A stretch of DNA of 64,000 nt from CAWKKW01 sp963850345 (GTDB lineage: Bacteria; Acidobacteriota; Terriglobia; Terriglobales; Acidobacteriaceae): the NCBI GenBank assembly GCA_963850345.1, contig CAWKKW010000002.1:496001-560000 (forward strand), given 5' to 3'. Below the pieces are notes generated by a model. That model ran no database searches. It saw only the letters and a list, made by a program, of their open reading frames with translations, and was not told the DNA's origin. Positions 10,018 through 19,353 of the stretch are shown here, in pieces. The position numbers were made by a program, and so were the translations under genes. Position 1 is the stretch's first letter, and every line of letters starts with the position of its first letter.

Positions 10018-11739
10018 ATGACCTGGAACGGATGGCTGCAGTTCGCAATCTTCTTTGGCGCGCTGATCCTCCTTATGCGCCCGCTTGGCCTGTATATGGC
10101 GAAGGTGCTTGAGGGGCAACGCACCTTTCTCGATCCGGTGTTGCGCCCAGTCGAAGGCCTGATCTACCGGGTGAGCGGCGTAGACGCGAAGAAGGAGATG
10201 CCGTGGCGGGAATATACGGTCGCCATGCTGATCTTCAGTTTTGTATCCATGCTGATGACATATTTAATCGAACGCATTCAGCATGCTCTGCCGTTAAATC
10301 CGCAACACCTTGCAGGAGTTGCCCCTGACCTCGCATGGAATACGGCGGCGTCCTTTACTACCAACACCAACTGGCAGGCGTATACGCCCGAATCTACGAT
10401 GAGCTACCTGACGCAGATGCTCGGGCTGGCTTACCACAACTTTAGTTCGGCGGCGGTGGGTATTGCGGTAGCTATCGCGCTGGTACGCGGCATCGCGCGC
10501 AAGCAGTCACCGACCATCGGCAACTTCTGGGTGGATTTCACGCGTACGACATTGTGGGTGCTGCTGCCGATCTGCCTCATCCTTGCTCCTGTACTGATCG
10601 AGCAAGGCGTAGTGCAGAATCTCAAGCCGTACACAGTGGCGGCGCCACTCGAGACACCGGCGCAGGCCCAGACCATCGCACAAGGTCCGATCGCTTCGCA
10701 GGAAGCCATCAAGATGCTGGGTACGAATGGTGGTGGATTTCTGAACGCCAACAGCGCGCATCCCTTCGAGAATCCGACACCGCTGAGCAACTTTCTCGAG
10801 ATGCTGGCGATGATGCTGATCCCTGCGGCGCTGACAGTCACGCTAGGCAAGATGACCGGTTCGCCTGGGCATGGGTGGGCCGTATTCGCAACCATGGCCG
10901 TTCTATTTGTCGCGGGCTTCGCCATGGTGTATTGGGCCGAGTCTAAGCCACACCCACTGCTGCATACCGTCGACCAGCACGCATCGGCTATCTCGCCGGG
11001 CGGGAATATGGAGGGCAAAGAGGTTCGCTTCGGCATCTCGCAGTCTGCGCTGTTTGCCACCGCAACGACCGATGAAAGCTGCGGCGCGGTCAACTCCATG
11101 CATGACTCCTTCACTCCCATCGGCGGGTTGGTGCTGCTGTCAAACATCATGCTTGGTGAATTGGTATTCGGCGGCGTTGGTTCGGGGCTCTACGCAATTC
11201 TGATCTATGTCGTGCTGGCCGTATTCATTGCAGGACTGATGGTTGGACGAACGCCGGAGTACCTGGGCAAAAAAATTGAGAGCTACGACATCAAGATGGC
11301 CATGCTCTATGTGCTCATCTTTCCGGTCGTGGTGCTGGTGCTTACTGCTATCTCGGTGCTTTCGCCGCAGATGGGGCTGAGCAGTTTGAATAACGCGGGA
11401 CCACATGGCTTTACCGAGATTCTCTATGCGTTCACTTCCGGCGCGGGGAACAACGGCTCTGCATTCGCGGGACTGAATGCGAATACCCACTGGTACAACT
11501 ACAGCCTTGGTTTCGACATGCTGATCGGACGATTGCTGATGATGGTGCCGATGCTGGCACTCGCTGGCAATCTCGCGCAGAAGAAGAGCGTTCCGCCTTC
11601 GCCCGGCACGTTCCCGGTGAATACTGCACTGTTCACGGTCTTGCTCATCGGCGTAATTCTCATCGTGGGTGCGCTTACCTTCTTCCCGGCCTTAAGCCTG
11701 GGTCCGATCCTGGAACACTTACTGCTGCGCGCTGGTTAG
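10018..11739 (+). CDS. kdpA: KdpA, K+-binding and channel-like subunit of the K+-transporting ATPase
   Basis: A 573-aa polytopic membrane protein of the SKT superfamily. It forms the selectivity filter that captures K+ from outside and passes it to KdpB. Family stretches visible are the pore-loop sequences FTTNTNWQAY, GTNGGGFLNANSAHP, ATTDESCGAVNSMHDS and AFTSGAGNNGSAFAG, one per repeat. Length is normal (E. coli about 557). It starts one base after the kdpF stop. With KdpB, C and F it makes a high-affinity pump used when external K+ is scarce. Confidence 0.97.
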   Translation: MTWNGWLQFAIFFGALILLMRPLGLYMAKVLEGQRTFLDPVLRPVEGLIYRVSGVDAKKEMPWREYTVAMLIFSFVSMLMTYLIERIQHALPLNPQHLAGVAPDLAWNTAASFTTNTNWQAYTPESTMSYLTQMLGLAYHNFSSAAVGIAVAIALVRGIARKQSPTIGNFWVDFTRTTLWVLLPICLILAPVLIEQGVVQNLKPYTVAAPLETPAQAQTIAQGPIASQEAIKMLGTNGGGFLNANSAHPFENPTPLSNFLEMLAMMLIPAALTVTLGKMTGSPGHGWAVFATMAVLFVAGFAMVYWAESKPHPLLHTVDQHASAISPGGNMEGKEVRFGISQSALFATATTDESCGAVNSMHDSFTPIGGLVLLSNIMLGELVFGGVGSGLYAILIYVVLAVFIAGLMVGRTPEYLGKKIESYDIKMAMLYVLIFPVVVLVLTAISVLSPQMGLSSLNNAGPHGFTEILYAFTSGAGNNGSAFAGLNANTHWYNYSLGFDMLIGRLLMMVPMLALAGNLAQKKSVPPSPGTFPVNTALFTVLLIGVILIVGALTFFPALSLGPILEHLLLRAG

Positions 11740-11763
11740 CTCTTCTAGAGAAAGGAAGACAAC

Positions 11764-13800
11764 ATGGCTGCTGAAAAACAAAGTCTCTGGAACCCTGCCA
11801 TTCTTCGCCAGGCTTTTGCGGGCGCGTTCACTAAGCTGAACCCGCGCCTGATGGTGAAGAACCCCGTGATGTTCGTAGTGGAGGTGGGGAGCGTACTGAC
11901 TTCGGCTCTCTTCGTTCAGGACTGGAGTCATCATCGGGCGGGGCTCGGCTTCAACCTGCAAATCACGCTGTGGCTCTGGTTCACAGTGCTGTTCGCCAAC
12001 TTCGCAGAAGCAATGGCTGAGGGTCGCGGCAAGGCACAGGCGGATACACTGCGTAAGGCGAAGGGCGAAACGACCGCGTATCGACTGCGCCCGGACGGTT
12101 CGACCGAGGCAGTTTCCAGCGCGCAGCTTCGCACCGGCGACATCATTCGCGTGGAAGCTGGGCAGTATATCGCTGGAGACGGCGAGGTGATCGAGGGCGT
12201 CGCATCGGTGGACGAGTCGGCCATCACTGGCGAATCGGCTCCGGTGATTCGCGAAGCAGGCGGAGATCGCTCCGCCGTCACGGGCGGCACTAAGGTGCTG
12301 TCGGACTGGATCGCAATCCGCATCACGTCCAATCCCGGAGAGACGTTTCTCGACCGAATGATCGCGCTCGTCGAAGGGGCTGAGCGGAAGAAGACTCCGA
12401 ACGAGATTGCGCTCAGCATTCTGCTCTCCGGTCTAACCATTATCTTTCTGCTCGCGGTCGCAACCTTGCAGCCGTTTGCGATCTACTCGCACGCGCCGCA
12501 GACGGTGTTTGTGCTGGTTTCGCTGCTGGTGTGCCTGATTCCAACAACCATTGGCGGTCTGCTCTCCGCGATCGGAATTGCAGGCATGGACCGCCTGGTG
12601 CAGTACAACGTGCTGGCCATGTCGGGCCGCGCAGTAGAGGCGGCGGGTGACGTGAATACGCTGCTTCTCGATAAGACCGGAACGATCACCCTTGGCAATC
12701 GGCAAGCGACCGAGTTCTTCCCTGCCCCGGGCATTGCCGCAGAGCGATTGGCAGACATCGCGCAACTGGCATCCTTTTCTGATGAAACGCCGGAGGGGCG
12801 GTCGATTGTCGTCCTGGCGAAAGAGAAGTACAACCTCCGCGGTCGCGACCTGAGCGGCATGCAGGCGGAGTTCGTTCCATTCAGCGCGCAGACCCGCATG
12901 TCGGGGGTGAACCTCCCAGGCAGCGTCATTCGCAAAGGCTCTGCCGACGCCATCGCGAAGCACCTGGAGCACAAAGGCTCGAGCCTTTCGCGCAAGGTCA
13001 TCGACAAGGTGGAGGAGATTGCGCGCATGGGGGGCACTCCGCTCGTGGTCGCAGAAAACAATGAAGCACTCGGCGTGGTGTATCTAAAAGACATTGTGAA
13101 GGGCGGACTCAAGGACCGCCTCGCGCGACTTCGGTCCATGGGCATTCGCACCATCATGATCACCGGTGATAACCCTCTGACCGCGGCAGTGATCGCGCGT
13201 GAGGCGGGTGTCGACGACTTCCTGGCCGAGGCGAAACCGAAGGACAAGATGGATCTCATTCGTCAGGAACAGGCCAAGGGCAAACTGGTTGCTATGACCG
13301 GCGACGGCACCAACGACGCACCGGCTCTGGCGCAGGCCGATGTGGGCGTAGCGATGAATTCAGGAACGCAAGCCGCTAAAGAGGCTGGCAACATGGTCGA
13401 CCTCGACTCCAATCCGACCAAGCTGATCGAGATTGTCGAGATAGGAAAGCAACTCCTGATGACACGCGGTGCGCTGACCACGTTCTCAATCGCCAACGAT
13501 GTCGCCAAATACTTCGCGATCATTCCCGCCATGTTCGCCGGCGTCTTCCCGGTGCTGAATGCGTTGAACATCATGCATCTGCGAACACCCCACTCCGCGA
13601 TTCTTTCGGCGGTGGTCTTTAACGCACTGATCATCATTGCGCTGGTGCCGCTGGCGCTCAAAGGTGTGAAGTACGAGCCGAAGTCCGCGCAGGCTCTGCT
13701 TCGCCGCAACCTGCTGATCTATGGAGTCGGCGGCGTGATTGTGCCGTTCGTCGGTATCAAGCTGATCGATGTAGTGCTCACCGGCCTTCACCTGGCCTGA
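11764..13800 (+). CDS. kdpB: KdpB, P-type ATPase catalytic subunit
   Basis: A 678-aa P-type ATPase (type IA) that energises KdpA. Seen: the actuator TGESAPVIRE, phosphorylation site D303 in LLDKTGTITLGN, the nucleotide-domain segment FSAQTRMSG, and the hinge MTGDGTNDAPALAQADVG. The membrane helices include the P-L-I/V-P-T-T-I-type segment LVCLIPTTIGG that lines the coupling path. It lies 24 bases after kdpA, with AGAAAGGAAG as SD. All catalytic motifs are intact, so the pump should be functional. Confidence 0.97.
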   Translation: MAAEKQSLWNPAILRQAFAGAFTKLNPRLMVKNPVMFVVEVGSVLTSALFVQDWSHHRAGLGFNLQITLWLWFTVLFANFAEAMAEGRGKAQADTLRKAKGETTAYRLRPDGSTEAVSSAQLRTGDIIRVEAGQYIAGDGEVIEGVASVDESAITGESAPVIREAGGDRSAVTGGTKVLSDWIAIRITSNPGETFLDRMIALVEGAERKKTPNEIALSILLSGLTIIFLLAVATLQPFAIYSHAPQTVFVLVSLLVCLIPTTIGGLLSAIGIAGMDRLVQYNVLAMSGRAVEAAGDVNTLLLDKTGTITLGNRQATEFFPAPGIAAERLADIAQLASFSDETPEGRSIVVLAKEKYNLRGRDLSGMQAEFVPFSAQTRMSGVNLPGSVIRKGSADAIAKHLEHKGSSLSRKVIDKVEEIARMGGTPLVVAENNEALGVVYLKDIVKGGLKDRLARLRSMGIRTIMITGDNPLTAAVIAREAGVDDFLAEAKPKDKMDLIRQEQAKGKLVAMTGDGTNDAPALAQADVGVAMNSGTQAAKEAGNMVDLDSNPTKLIEIVEIGKQLLMTRGALTTFSIANDVAKYFAIIPAMFAGVFPVLNALNIMHLRTPHSAILSAVVFNALIIIALVPLALKGVKYEPKSAQALLRRNLLIYGVGGVIVPFVGIKLIDVVLTGLHLA

Positions 13801-13811
13801 GGAACAAAGCT

Positions 13812-14390
13812 ATGTTACGAAATGCTCTGAGTGTCTCGATTCGATTTACCCTAGTTACCGCAATCTTGCTGGGCTTGGCGTACCCGCTAGTGATCACCGG
13901 CCTCGCGCACCTGACGATGAGCAACAAGGCGGATGGACAACTGATCGTGCGAGACGGCAAGATTATCGGCTCTCGATTGCTGGGGCAAGCCTTCATCAGC
14001 GACAAGTACTTTCACAGCCGCCCTTCGGCTGCGGGCAACAGCTACGATGCGACTGCTTCGGGCGGTTCCAACTTCGCGCTTTCCAATCAGAAGTTGGTTA
14101 CGCGCATTCAAGGCGACGTAGCTAACGCCAGCAAAGACAATCCCGGAACACCGGTGCCGATCGATATGGTGACGACCTCGGGGTCTGGGCTTGACCCGGA
14201 CATCTCACCCGCCGCAGCACTCTTCCAGGTAGGCCGAGTGGCCCGCACGCGCAAACTATCAGAAGAAGACGTGCGCAACCTGGTCAGCCAACATATACAG
14301 CGGCGTCAGCTAGGATGGCTCGGCGAGCCGCGGGTCAATGTTTTGGAATTGAATTTAGCCTTAGACGATCTGACGAATCCCGGCCAGTAG
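13812..14390 (+). CDS. kdpC: KdpC, accessory subunit of the K+-transporting ATPase
   Basis: A 192-aa protein with one N-terminal membrane helix (about residues 12-33) and an extracytoplasmic domain. Family landmarks are LLGLAYPLVITGLA, GSRLLGQ, FHSRPSAAG, ASGGSN and TTSGSGLDPDISPAAA. KdpC helps assemble the KdpFABC complex and its K+ affinity. It begins 11 bases after kdpB and ends the operon. The next gene, hfq, is convergent. Confidence 0.95.
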   Translation: MLRNALSVSIRFTLVTAILLGLAYPLVITGLAHLTMSNKADGQLIVRDGKIIGSRLLGQAFISDKYFHSRPSAAGNSYDATASGGSNFALSNQKLVTRIQGDVANASKDNPGTPVPIDMVTTSGSGLDPDISPAAALFQVGRVARTRKLSEEDVRNLVSQHIQRRQLGWLGEPRVNVLELNLALDDLTNPGQ

Positions 14391-14423
14391 ATCAAATTCG
14401 CTACAAGCCGCGGCTAGATCTGG

Positions 14424-14777
14424 CTAAGTCGTGGCTGGACGAGTCTCGTCCGCGGCTGGTCTTGTTACAGCAGGCTTGGCTGGCGCAGGTACCGGAGTTA
14501 GCGGCGCCACGGGTGGCACACGGGCGACGATGGGCTGCGCACCGTCGGCAGGGCGGCGCTCTGCCGCGGAGGAAGCTAGCACGACCGTAGAGATGGCATG
14601 CTTGAAAACCAGTTGATCCTGATTCCCGTTCTCTACCAGTACCGAATATTTATCGAACGAGCGAATGCGCCCGAAGACGCGCACGCCATTCACGAGATAA
14701 ATAATGAGTTGTGACTTATCCTTGCGTAATGCATTGAAGTAAGTATCCTGGACGTTTTGCGCCGTCTTGCTCTCCAT
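14424..14777 (-). CDS. hfq: RNA chaperone Hfq with extended Pro/Ala-rich tail
   Basis: A 117-aa Sm-fold protein that pairs small RNAs with mRNAs. The Sm1 region contains NVQDTYFNALRKDKSQL and IYLVNGVRV. Sm2 ends in FKHAISTVVLA, matching the diagnostic YKHAIST motif of Hfq with Phe for Tyr. After residue about 70 comes a disordered tail rich in Pro, Ala and Val, with no resemblance to the E. coli tail. The ATG at 14777 is chosen because it begins the family core (MESKTAQNVQD) and AAGGGA lies upstream; the frame is open 17 codons further. Convergent with kdpC. Confidence 0.88.
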   Translation of the reverse strand: MESKTAQNVQDTYFNALRKDKSQLIIYLVNGVRVFGRIRSFDKYSVLVENGNQDQLVFKHAISTVVLASSAAERRPADGAQPIVARVPPVAPLTPVPAPAKPAVTRPAADETRPATT

Positions 14778-14854
14778 AACGCCAATCCCTTCAGCGGGCC
14801 TCCCTATCGTGCGAGCCCAAGTTTTCAATGGGAAATCTACTTTCCGCCGTGCTC

Positions 14855-14884
14855 AAGTAGGCACCAGGCTTGGCTTTCTGTCAA
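14855..14884 (-). promoter_or_regulatory. Probable hfq promoter
   Basis: On the minus strand a perfect -35 TTGACA (14884-14879) is followed after 17-18 bases by CCTACT/CTACTT, a mediocre -10. It is about 80 bases upstream of the chosen hfq start, in the gap before the GH13 gene. Confidence 0.4.
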
Positions 14885-14970
14885 GGACTTACAGATAGAC
14901 AAACAACTTAGAAGGTAGCGGGTCTTCGCTGCTTGCCGTGCGCTGCCATTTCGAGGCGTCCCGTAGCCTT

Positions 14971-16569
14971 TTACGCCATCTTGACAACGATTGCTTCTGC
15001 TGGCTGCAGGCCTGTCTCGCCAGCAACGGATTCTCCCTCTCGCTCTCGCCGGGTATCGAGCACAATCGTTCCGTCGGGCACCTGGATTTGACGCGGCTCA
15101 TGCGTCATGTTGAGAAACATGTGGAATGTCTCTGGAGGTAACTGGCGCTCGTACGCCAATACCCCATCGTGAGCGGAAACATTTGTGATAGCGCCGTAGG
15201 TCAGCGCGCGGCTCGATTGCCGGAGAGCGATCAAGCTACGGTAAAGATGCACCATGGAGTCGCGCTGCCCTTCGAATGCGCTCACATTGCTGGTGGCGTG
15301 GTCTGGGGCAAGAGGGAGCCACGGCTTGCCGGTCGTGAACCCTGCTGATTCGGAGCCATCCCAAGGCATTGGCGAGCGTTCGGGGTCGCGACCCAGACCG
15401 AGGCCGGGCTCATTCTTCTCCGCGGGATCCTGCACCTCGCCGGCAGGCACAGCCACGTCGCGCATACCGATCTCTTCGCCGTAGTAGATGGTCGGCGTAC
15501 CACGCAGCGTGAGCAACAGGACTGCAGCGACCCTGGCCTGGGCATCGCCCACGCGGCTCGCAATGCGCGACTTGTCGTGATTGCCGAGCACCCAGTTGGG
15601 CCACGCGCCGATGGGCAGCGCCGCCTCATAGTCGCGAATGATGTCCGCAATGGCTGAAGGACTCCACGCTGAATCGATGAGTTGGAAGTTGAAGGGAAGC
15701 TGTGCGCCCTTCAGATCAGGGCCGTAGTACGTGACCAACTGCGCGATAGGCAGGTAGATTTCGCCGATCAAAACCCGGTCGAAAAATTGATCGAGTACAG
15801 AACGCATCTCCGCGACAATGGCGTGCACTTCGGGCCGGTTCGCTGTGTAGAACGGGATCAGGCGGCCATGCGAAGACTCACCCGCGTGATAGCCAGGATT
15901 AGGCGGATTATCGCGAAACTGATCGTCCTTGATCAACAGCCAGAGAACATCGACACGAAAGCCATCGACCCCACGTTTCATCCAGAAGCGCAGCACATCG
16001 AACATCGCTGCTTTGACTTCCGGATTTCTCCAGTTGAGGTCAGGCTGCTGCTTGAGAAAGGAGTGGTAGTAGTACTGGCCGGCGGCCTCGTCCCATTCCC
16101 AGCCAGATCCACCGAAGTGGCTCAACCAGTTGTTCGGTGGTCCGCCGCCCGGGGCAGGATCGCGCCACAAATACCAATCGCGCTTGGGATTCTGGCGCGA
16201 CGAGCGGCTCTCCAGAAACCAAGGATGCTGTTCCGAGGTGTGGTTGGGAACAAAGTCAAGGATGACTTTCAGGCCGCGACCGTGAGCGTCGCCAATCAAG
16301 CGGTCGAAGTCGTCCATCGTGCCGAACATCGGATCGATGCCGCAGTAATCCGACACATCGTAGCCGAAATCGGCCATGGGCGAGGGGTAGATGGGAGAGA
16401 TCCAGACAGCGTTGACGCCAAGGCTTTCGACGTAGCTCAGCCTGCTGCGTATGCCGGCAAGATCGCCGATACCATCTCCGTTAGTGTCCTGAAAAGAACG
16501 CGGATAGACCTGGTAGATAATTCCGCGCTGCCACCAATTCCCTTCCTGCAATGGAGCCCTCCCTCGCAT
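14971..16569 (-). CDS. GH13 alpha-glucosidase / oligo-1,6-glucosidase-like enzyme
   Basis: An about 532-aa GH13 enzyme. The N-terminal WWQRGIIYQVYPRSFQDTNGDG and the later FGYDVSDYCGIDP and DFVPNHTSEQHPWF are typical of alpha-glucosidases. The catalytic residues are present: nucleophile Asp in GFRVDVLWLL, acid/base Glu in LIGEIYLP, and transition-state Asp in VLGNHDKSR. It probably releases glucose from maltodextrins or isomaltose-type sugars in the cytosol; no signal peptide is seen. ATG 16569 is chosen because AGGTGA sits just before it and ten residues before the WW motif is usual. ATG 16593 or GTG 16605 are possible. It is divergent from the TreS-like gene. Confidence 0.9.
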   Translation of the reverse strand: MRGRAPLQEGNWWQRGIIYQVYPRSFQDTNGDGIGDLAGIRSRLSYVESLGVNAVWISPIYPSPMADFGYDVSDYCGIDPMFGTMDDFDRLIGDAHGRGLKVILDFVPNHTSEQHPWFLESRSSRQNPKRDWYLWRDPAPGGGPPNNWLSHFGGSGWEWDEAAGQYYYHSFLKQQPDLNWRNPEVKAAMFDVLRFWMKRGVDGFRVDVLWLLIKDDQFRDNPPNPGYHAGESSHGRLIPFYTANRPEVHAIVAEMRSVLDQFFDRVLIGEIYLPIAQLVTYYGPDLKGAQLPFNFQLIDSAWSPSAIADIIRDYEAALPIGAWPNWVLGNHDKSRIASRVGDAQARVAAVLLLTLRGTPTIYYGEEIGMRDVAVPAGEVQDPAEKNEPGLGLGRDPERSPMPWDGSESAGFTTGKPWLPLAPDHATSNVSAFEGQRDSMVHLYRSLIALRQSSRALTYGAITNVSAHDGVLAYERQLPPETFHMFLNMTHEPRQIQVPDGTIVLDTRREREGESVAGETGLQPAEAIVVKMA

Positions 16570-16629
16570 CTCACCTGTGTCACAAACAACCATCAGCTTT
16601 TTCACTTGGATGCGGAACGGGAGCGGCGA

Positions 16630-18294
16630 TTGATCAACGATCTCTGGTACAAGAACGCAGTCATCTATTGTCTGTCGGTCAGCTCATTCATGGACGCCAA
16701 CGGCGATGGCGTAGGGGACTTTCAAGGCCTGCTGCGACGGTTGGATTATCTGCAGGGCCTCGGAGTGACGGTAATCTGGCTGATGCCGTTTCAACCTTCC
16801 CCCTTTCTCGATGACGGCTACGACATCGCCGACTACTACGGAGTCGATCCGCGCTATGGAACGCTGGGCGATTTCGTCGAGTTCACCCACGGATGCCAGC
16901 AGCGAGGTCTGCGCGTGCTCATCGACCTGGTGGTGAACCATACTTCCGATCAGCACCCGTGGTTTCAGGCTGCCCGGCGCGATCCCCAATCCAAATACCG
17001 CGACTGGTATGTATGGTCGCCTAAGAAGCCGAAGGACGCAGATTCCGGCATCGTCTTCCCCGGTGTCCAGAAGTCGACTTGGACGCGGGATGAGATCGCA
17101 AAGGCCTGGTACTTTCATCGCTTCTATGAATTTCAGCCCGACCTCAACACCTCCAACCCTGAGGTGCAGGCAGAAATTTTGAAGATCATGGGATTCTGGC
17201 TGCAGCTTGGCGTTTCGGGTTTCCGCATGGATGCCGTTCCCTTCGTGATCAGCGAAAAGGGGGCAGATCTGAAGCACCCCAAAGAGCAATACGACATGCT
17301 GCGCGAATTCAGCCAGTTCCTCAACTGGCGCGAGGGCGAGGCCATTGTGTTGGCCGAGGCTAACGTGCTGCCGAAGACTGACCTGGAATACTTTGGCAAG
17401 GCAGGCGAGCGGCTGCAGATGATGTTCAACTTCGCCGTGAATCAGCATCTCTTTCACGCGATGGCCTCGGCGGACAATCGACCGCTCATCAAGACTCTGA
17501 AGGCGACCAAGGCGCGCCCAGCCACGGCGCAGTGGGGACAGTTTCTTCGCAACCACGACGAGCTGGATCTGGGGCGGCTTACCGATGAGCAGCGGCAGGA
17601 GGTGTTTGCCGCCTTCGGACCGGAACCCGAGATGCAGCTCTACGATCGCGGCATCCGTCGCAGGCTCGCTCCCATGTTGCAGGGCGATCGCCGCCGGCTG
17701 GAGTTGGCCTACAGCCTCATGATGACCCTGCCGGGAACACCCGTGATCCGCTACGGCGACGAGATCGGCATGGGTGACGACCTGAAGCTGCCTGAACGCA
17801 ACTGTGCGCGAACTCCGATGCAGTGGTCGACCGAACCGCATGGCGGCTTCACCAAGAGCGACAAGCCGCTGCTGCCGGTGATCTCCGGTGGGCCTTACGG
17901 CTTCGAACATGTGAACGTGGCGGTGCAGCACCGCGATCCGAACTCATTCCTGAATTGGACGGAACGGATGATCCGCATGCGGAAGGAGACTCCCGAGATC
18001 GGCTGGGGCGACTTCACTGTAATCGCGACGGGAACGCCGAAGGTGCTGGCGCTGCGCTATGACTGGCGAAATAATTCAGTGCTGGTGGTTCACAACCTCA
18101 GCGGGGAGCCGCGCGAGACGTGGGTGGATCCAGGAGTCGAAGGCGAGGATGGCGATTGTCTCGTGAACTTGCTTGGGGATGACCACAGTAATCGCACCGA
18201 CTCCGGCAAACACTGCATCCTGCTGGAGCCGTATGGCTATCGCTGGTTCCGCGTGGGCGGCCTCGACTACATCCTCAAGCGAAGTACGGTCTAG
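16630..18294 (+). CDS. treS: Trehalose synthase-like GH13 enzyme (TreS family)
   Basis: A 554-aa GH13 enzyme resembling maltose alpha-glucosyltransferases (trehalose synthase), which interconvert maltose and trehalose. It begins INDLWYKNAVIYCLSV, the usual TreS N-terminus. The catalytic residues are D201 (FRMDAVPF), E243 (VLAEANV) and D310 (RNHDELD). The segment LPERNCARTPMQWS is also TreS-like. TTG 16630 is chosen because GGGAG precedes it and the family starts here. The same frame is open far upstream to 15682, but that is antisense to the divergent GH13 gene. A TTG at 16606 is an alternative. It has no fused maltokinase domain; a hydrolase or sucrose-type specificity cannot be excluded. 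Confidence 0.85.
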   Translation: MINDLWYKNAVIYCLSVSSFMDANGDGVGDFQGLLRRLDYLQGLGVTVIWLMPFQPSPFLDDGYDIADYYGVDPRYGTLGDFVEFTHGCQQRGLRVLIDLVVNHTSDQHPWFQAARRDPQSKYRDWYVWSPKKPKDADSGIVFPGVQKSTWTRDEIAKAWYFHRFYEFQPDLNTSNPEVQAEILKIMGFWLQLGVSGFRMDAVPFVISEKGADLKHPKEQYDMLREFSQFLNWREGEAIVLAEANVLPKTDLEYFGKAGERLQMMFNFAVNQHLFHAMASADNRPLIKTLKATKARPATAQWGQFLRNHDELDLGRLTDEQRQEVFAAFGPEPEMQLYDRGIRRRLAPMLQGDRRRLELAYSLMMTLPGTPVIRYGDEIGMGDDLKLPERNCARTPMQWSTEPHGGFTKSDKPLLPVISGGPYGFEHVNVAVQHRDPNSFLNWTERMIRMRKETPEIGWGDFTVIATGTPKVLALRYDWRNNSVLVVHNLSGEPRETWVDPGVEGEDGDCLVNLLGDDHSNRTDSGKHCILLEPYGYRWFRVGGLDYILKRSTV

Positions 18295-18313
18295 CCGGGG
18301 CGGCTGAGGTGAA

Positions 18314-18363
18314 GACTTCCGGCGTGGGCGCGGCCGATTGAACCGCGCCGCCCGCCTGAAGTC
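18314..18363. terminator. Bidirectional terminator hairpin between the TreS-like and MBL genes
   Basis: GACTTC at 18314-18319 pairs with GAAGTC at 18358-18363. The inner stem GGCGCGG at 18327-18333 pairs with CCGCGCC at 18343-18349, and further G-C pairs lie between them. It fills the 75-base gap between two convergent stops. No T-run is seen. Confidence 0.6.
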
Positions 18364-18369
18364 CCGACC

Positions 18370-19311
18370 TTAGTAGGAGGCGCTTGCCGCTCGTGCAGGC
18401 GTGTATGAAGGCGTGCGAATAATATCTGTCTGGCCCTCTTCGAGCACGTGGATCGCTCTGGTCAGCCCAGCCCTGCGAGCCTCGGCCAGCAGCCGTTCGA
18501 CCGGTTCCCCAACGGGCTCCTGCGATAACCGAAAGGTCCCATAATGCATGGGGATCATGCGGCCGGCGCCCAGATCGATGAAGGCTTGAAGCGCTTCTTC
18601 GGGGCTGGTGTGCACGCTGCGGTAGTTGTCCGGTCGATATGCGCCGATAGGCAACAGGGCGACGTCGGGAGCGAGCTTTCGGCCGATCTGGACAAAGCCA
18701 TTGAAGTACGCCGTGTCGCCGGAGTGGTAGACGGAGTGGCCGGCGCCCCGGATGACATATCCGCCAAAGCCGCGGTGGGTGTCTTTGAAGTAGCGGGCGC
18801 CCCAGTGCTTGCAGGGAGTCATCGTGAGTTCCAGGCCAGCTACCTGCGCGGATTGCCACCACTCCAGCGAGACGATCTGCTCAAATCCCAAATCGGCGAC
18901 CAGGTCCTGAACACCCCAGGGTACGACCACGATCGGCGTCCGGCCGCTGGTGGCGCGCGTGTGCTGCACGATTCTCCGCAGGGAGGGCCGGTTCAGATGG
19001 TCCATATGCGCGTGCGAGAGCAGCACGACATCGATTGGCGGCAGGCTGCGCAGCTTGATGCCCGGGCGGCGCAGACGGCGCAGAACGACCAGCCGTTGCG
19101 CAAAAACAGGATCGACCAGCAGGTTCTTACCCGCGATCTGGATCAGAAAGGAGGAGTGGCCGATGAAGGTGATGCCTAGTTCGTTGGCAGAGACCAGAAC
19201 CGGGCGGCCCGATTCGCCCTCCATACGGCGAAAGGCAGACTCGCCAACCAAAGACCCGAGGGATTGAAGCTTCTTGACCGAAAAAGTGCGCCGAGTGCGG
19301 CTGTTGCTCAT
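18370..19311 (-). CDS. MBL-fold metal-dependent hydrolase (NAPE-PLD/UlaG-like)
   Basis: A 313-aa metallo-beta-lactamase-fold protein. The zinc motif H-x-H-x-D-H is visible in LLSHAHMDHLNRPSL. Further metal ligands are in TPCKHWGARY, YHSGDTAYF and MIPMHYGTFRL. The arrangement GHSSFLIQIAGKNLLVDPVF with a late HYGTF resembles bacterial relatives of N-acyl-phosphatidylethanolamine phospholipase D. Substrate unknown. ATG 19311 (MSNSRTRRTF) is chosen; the 42 codons upstream are open but overlap the divergent gene's start region and are not family-like. It is divergent from the YceH gene across a 14-bp palindrome. Confidence 0.85.
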   Translation of the reverse strand: MSNSRTRRTFSVKKLQSLGSLVGESAFRRMEGESGRPVLVSANELGITFIGHSSFLIQIAGKNLLVDPVFAQRLVVLRRLRRPGIKLRSLPPIDVVLLSHAHMDHLNRPSLRRIVQHTRATSGRTPIVVVPWGVQDLVADLGFEQIVSLEWWQSAQVAGLELTMTPCKHWGARYFKDTHRGFGGYVIRGAGHSVYHSGDTAYFNGFVQIGRKLAPDVALLPIGAYRPDNYRSVHTSPEEALQAFIDLGAGRMIPMHYGTFRLSQEPVGEPVERLLAEARRAGLTRAIHVLEEGQTDIIRTPSYTPARAASASY

Positions 19312-19353
19312 AAGTGGCCTAACAAATAGATGCTTTCCCTGAGTCGGAAGTCG

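Noticed and set aside
15682..16629. Long 5' extension of the TreS-like frame
   Set aside because: It runs antisense through the GH13 gene at 14971-16569 and its translation has no family similarity. The enzyme's usual start falls at 16630.
16684..17931. 415-codon open frame antisense to the TreS-like gene
   Set aside because: Shadow of a real coding frame; no domain, no SD, wrong codon pattern.
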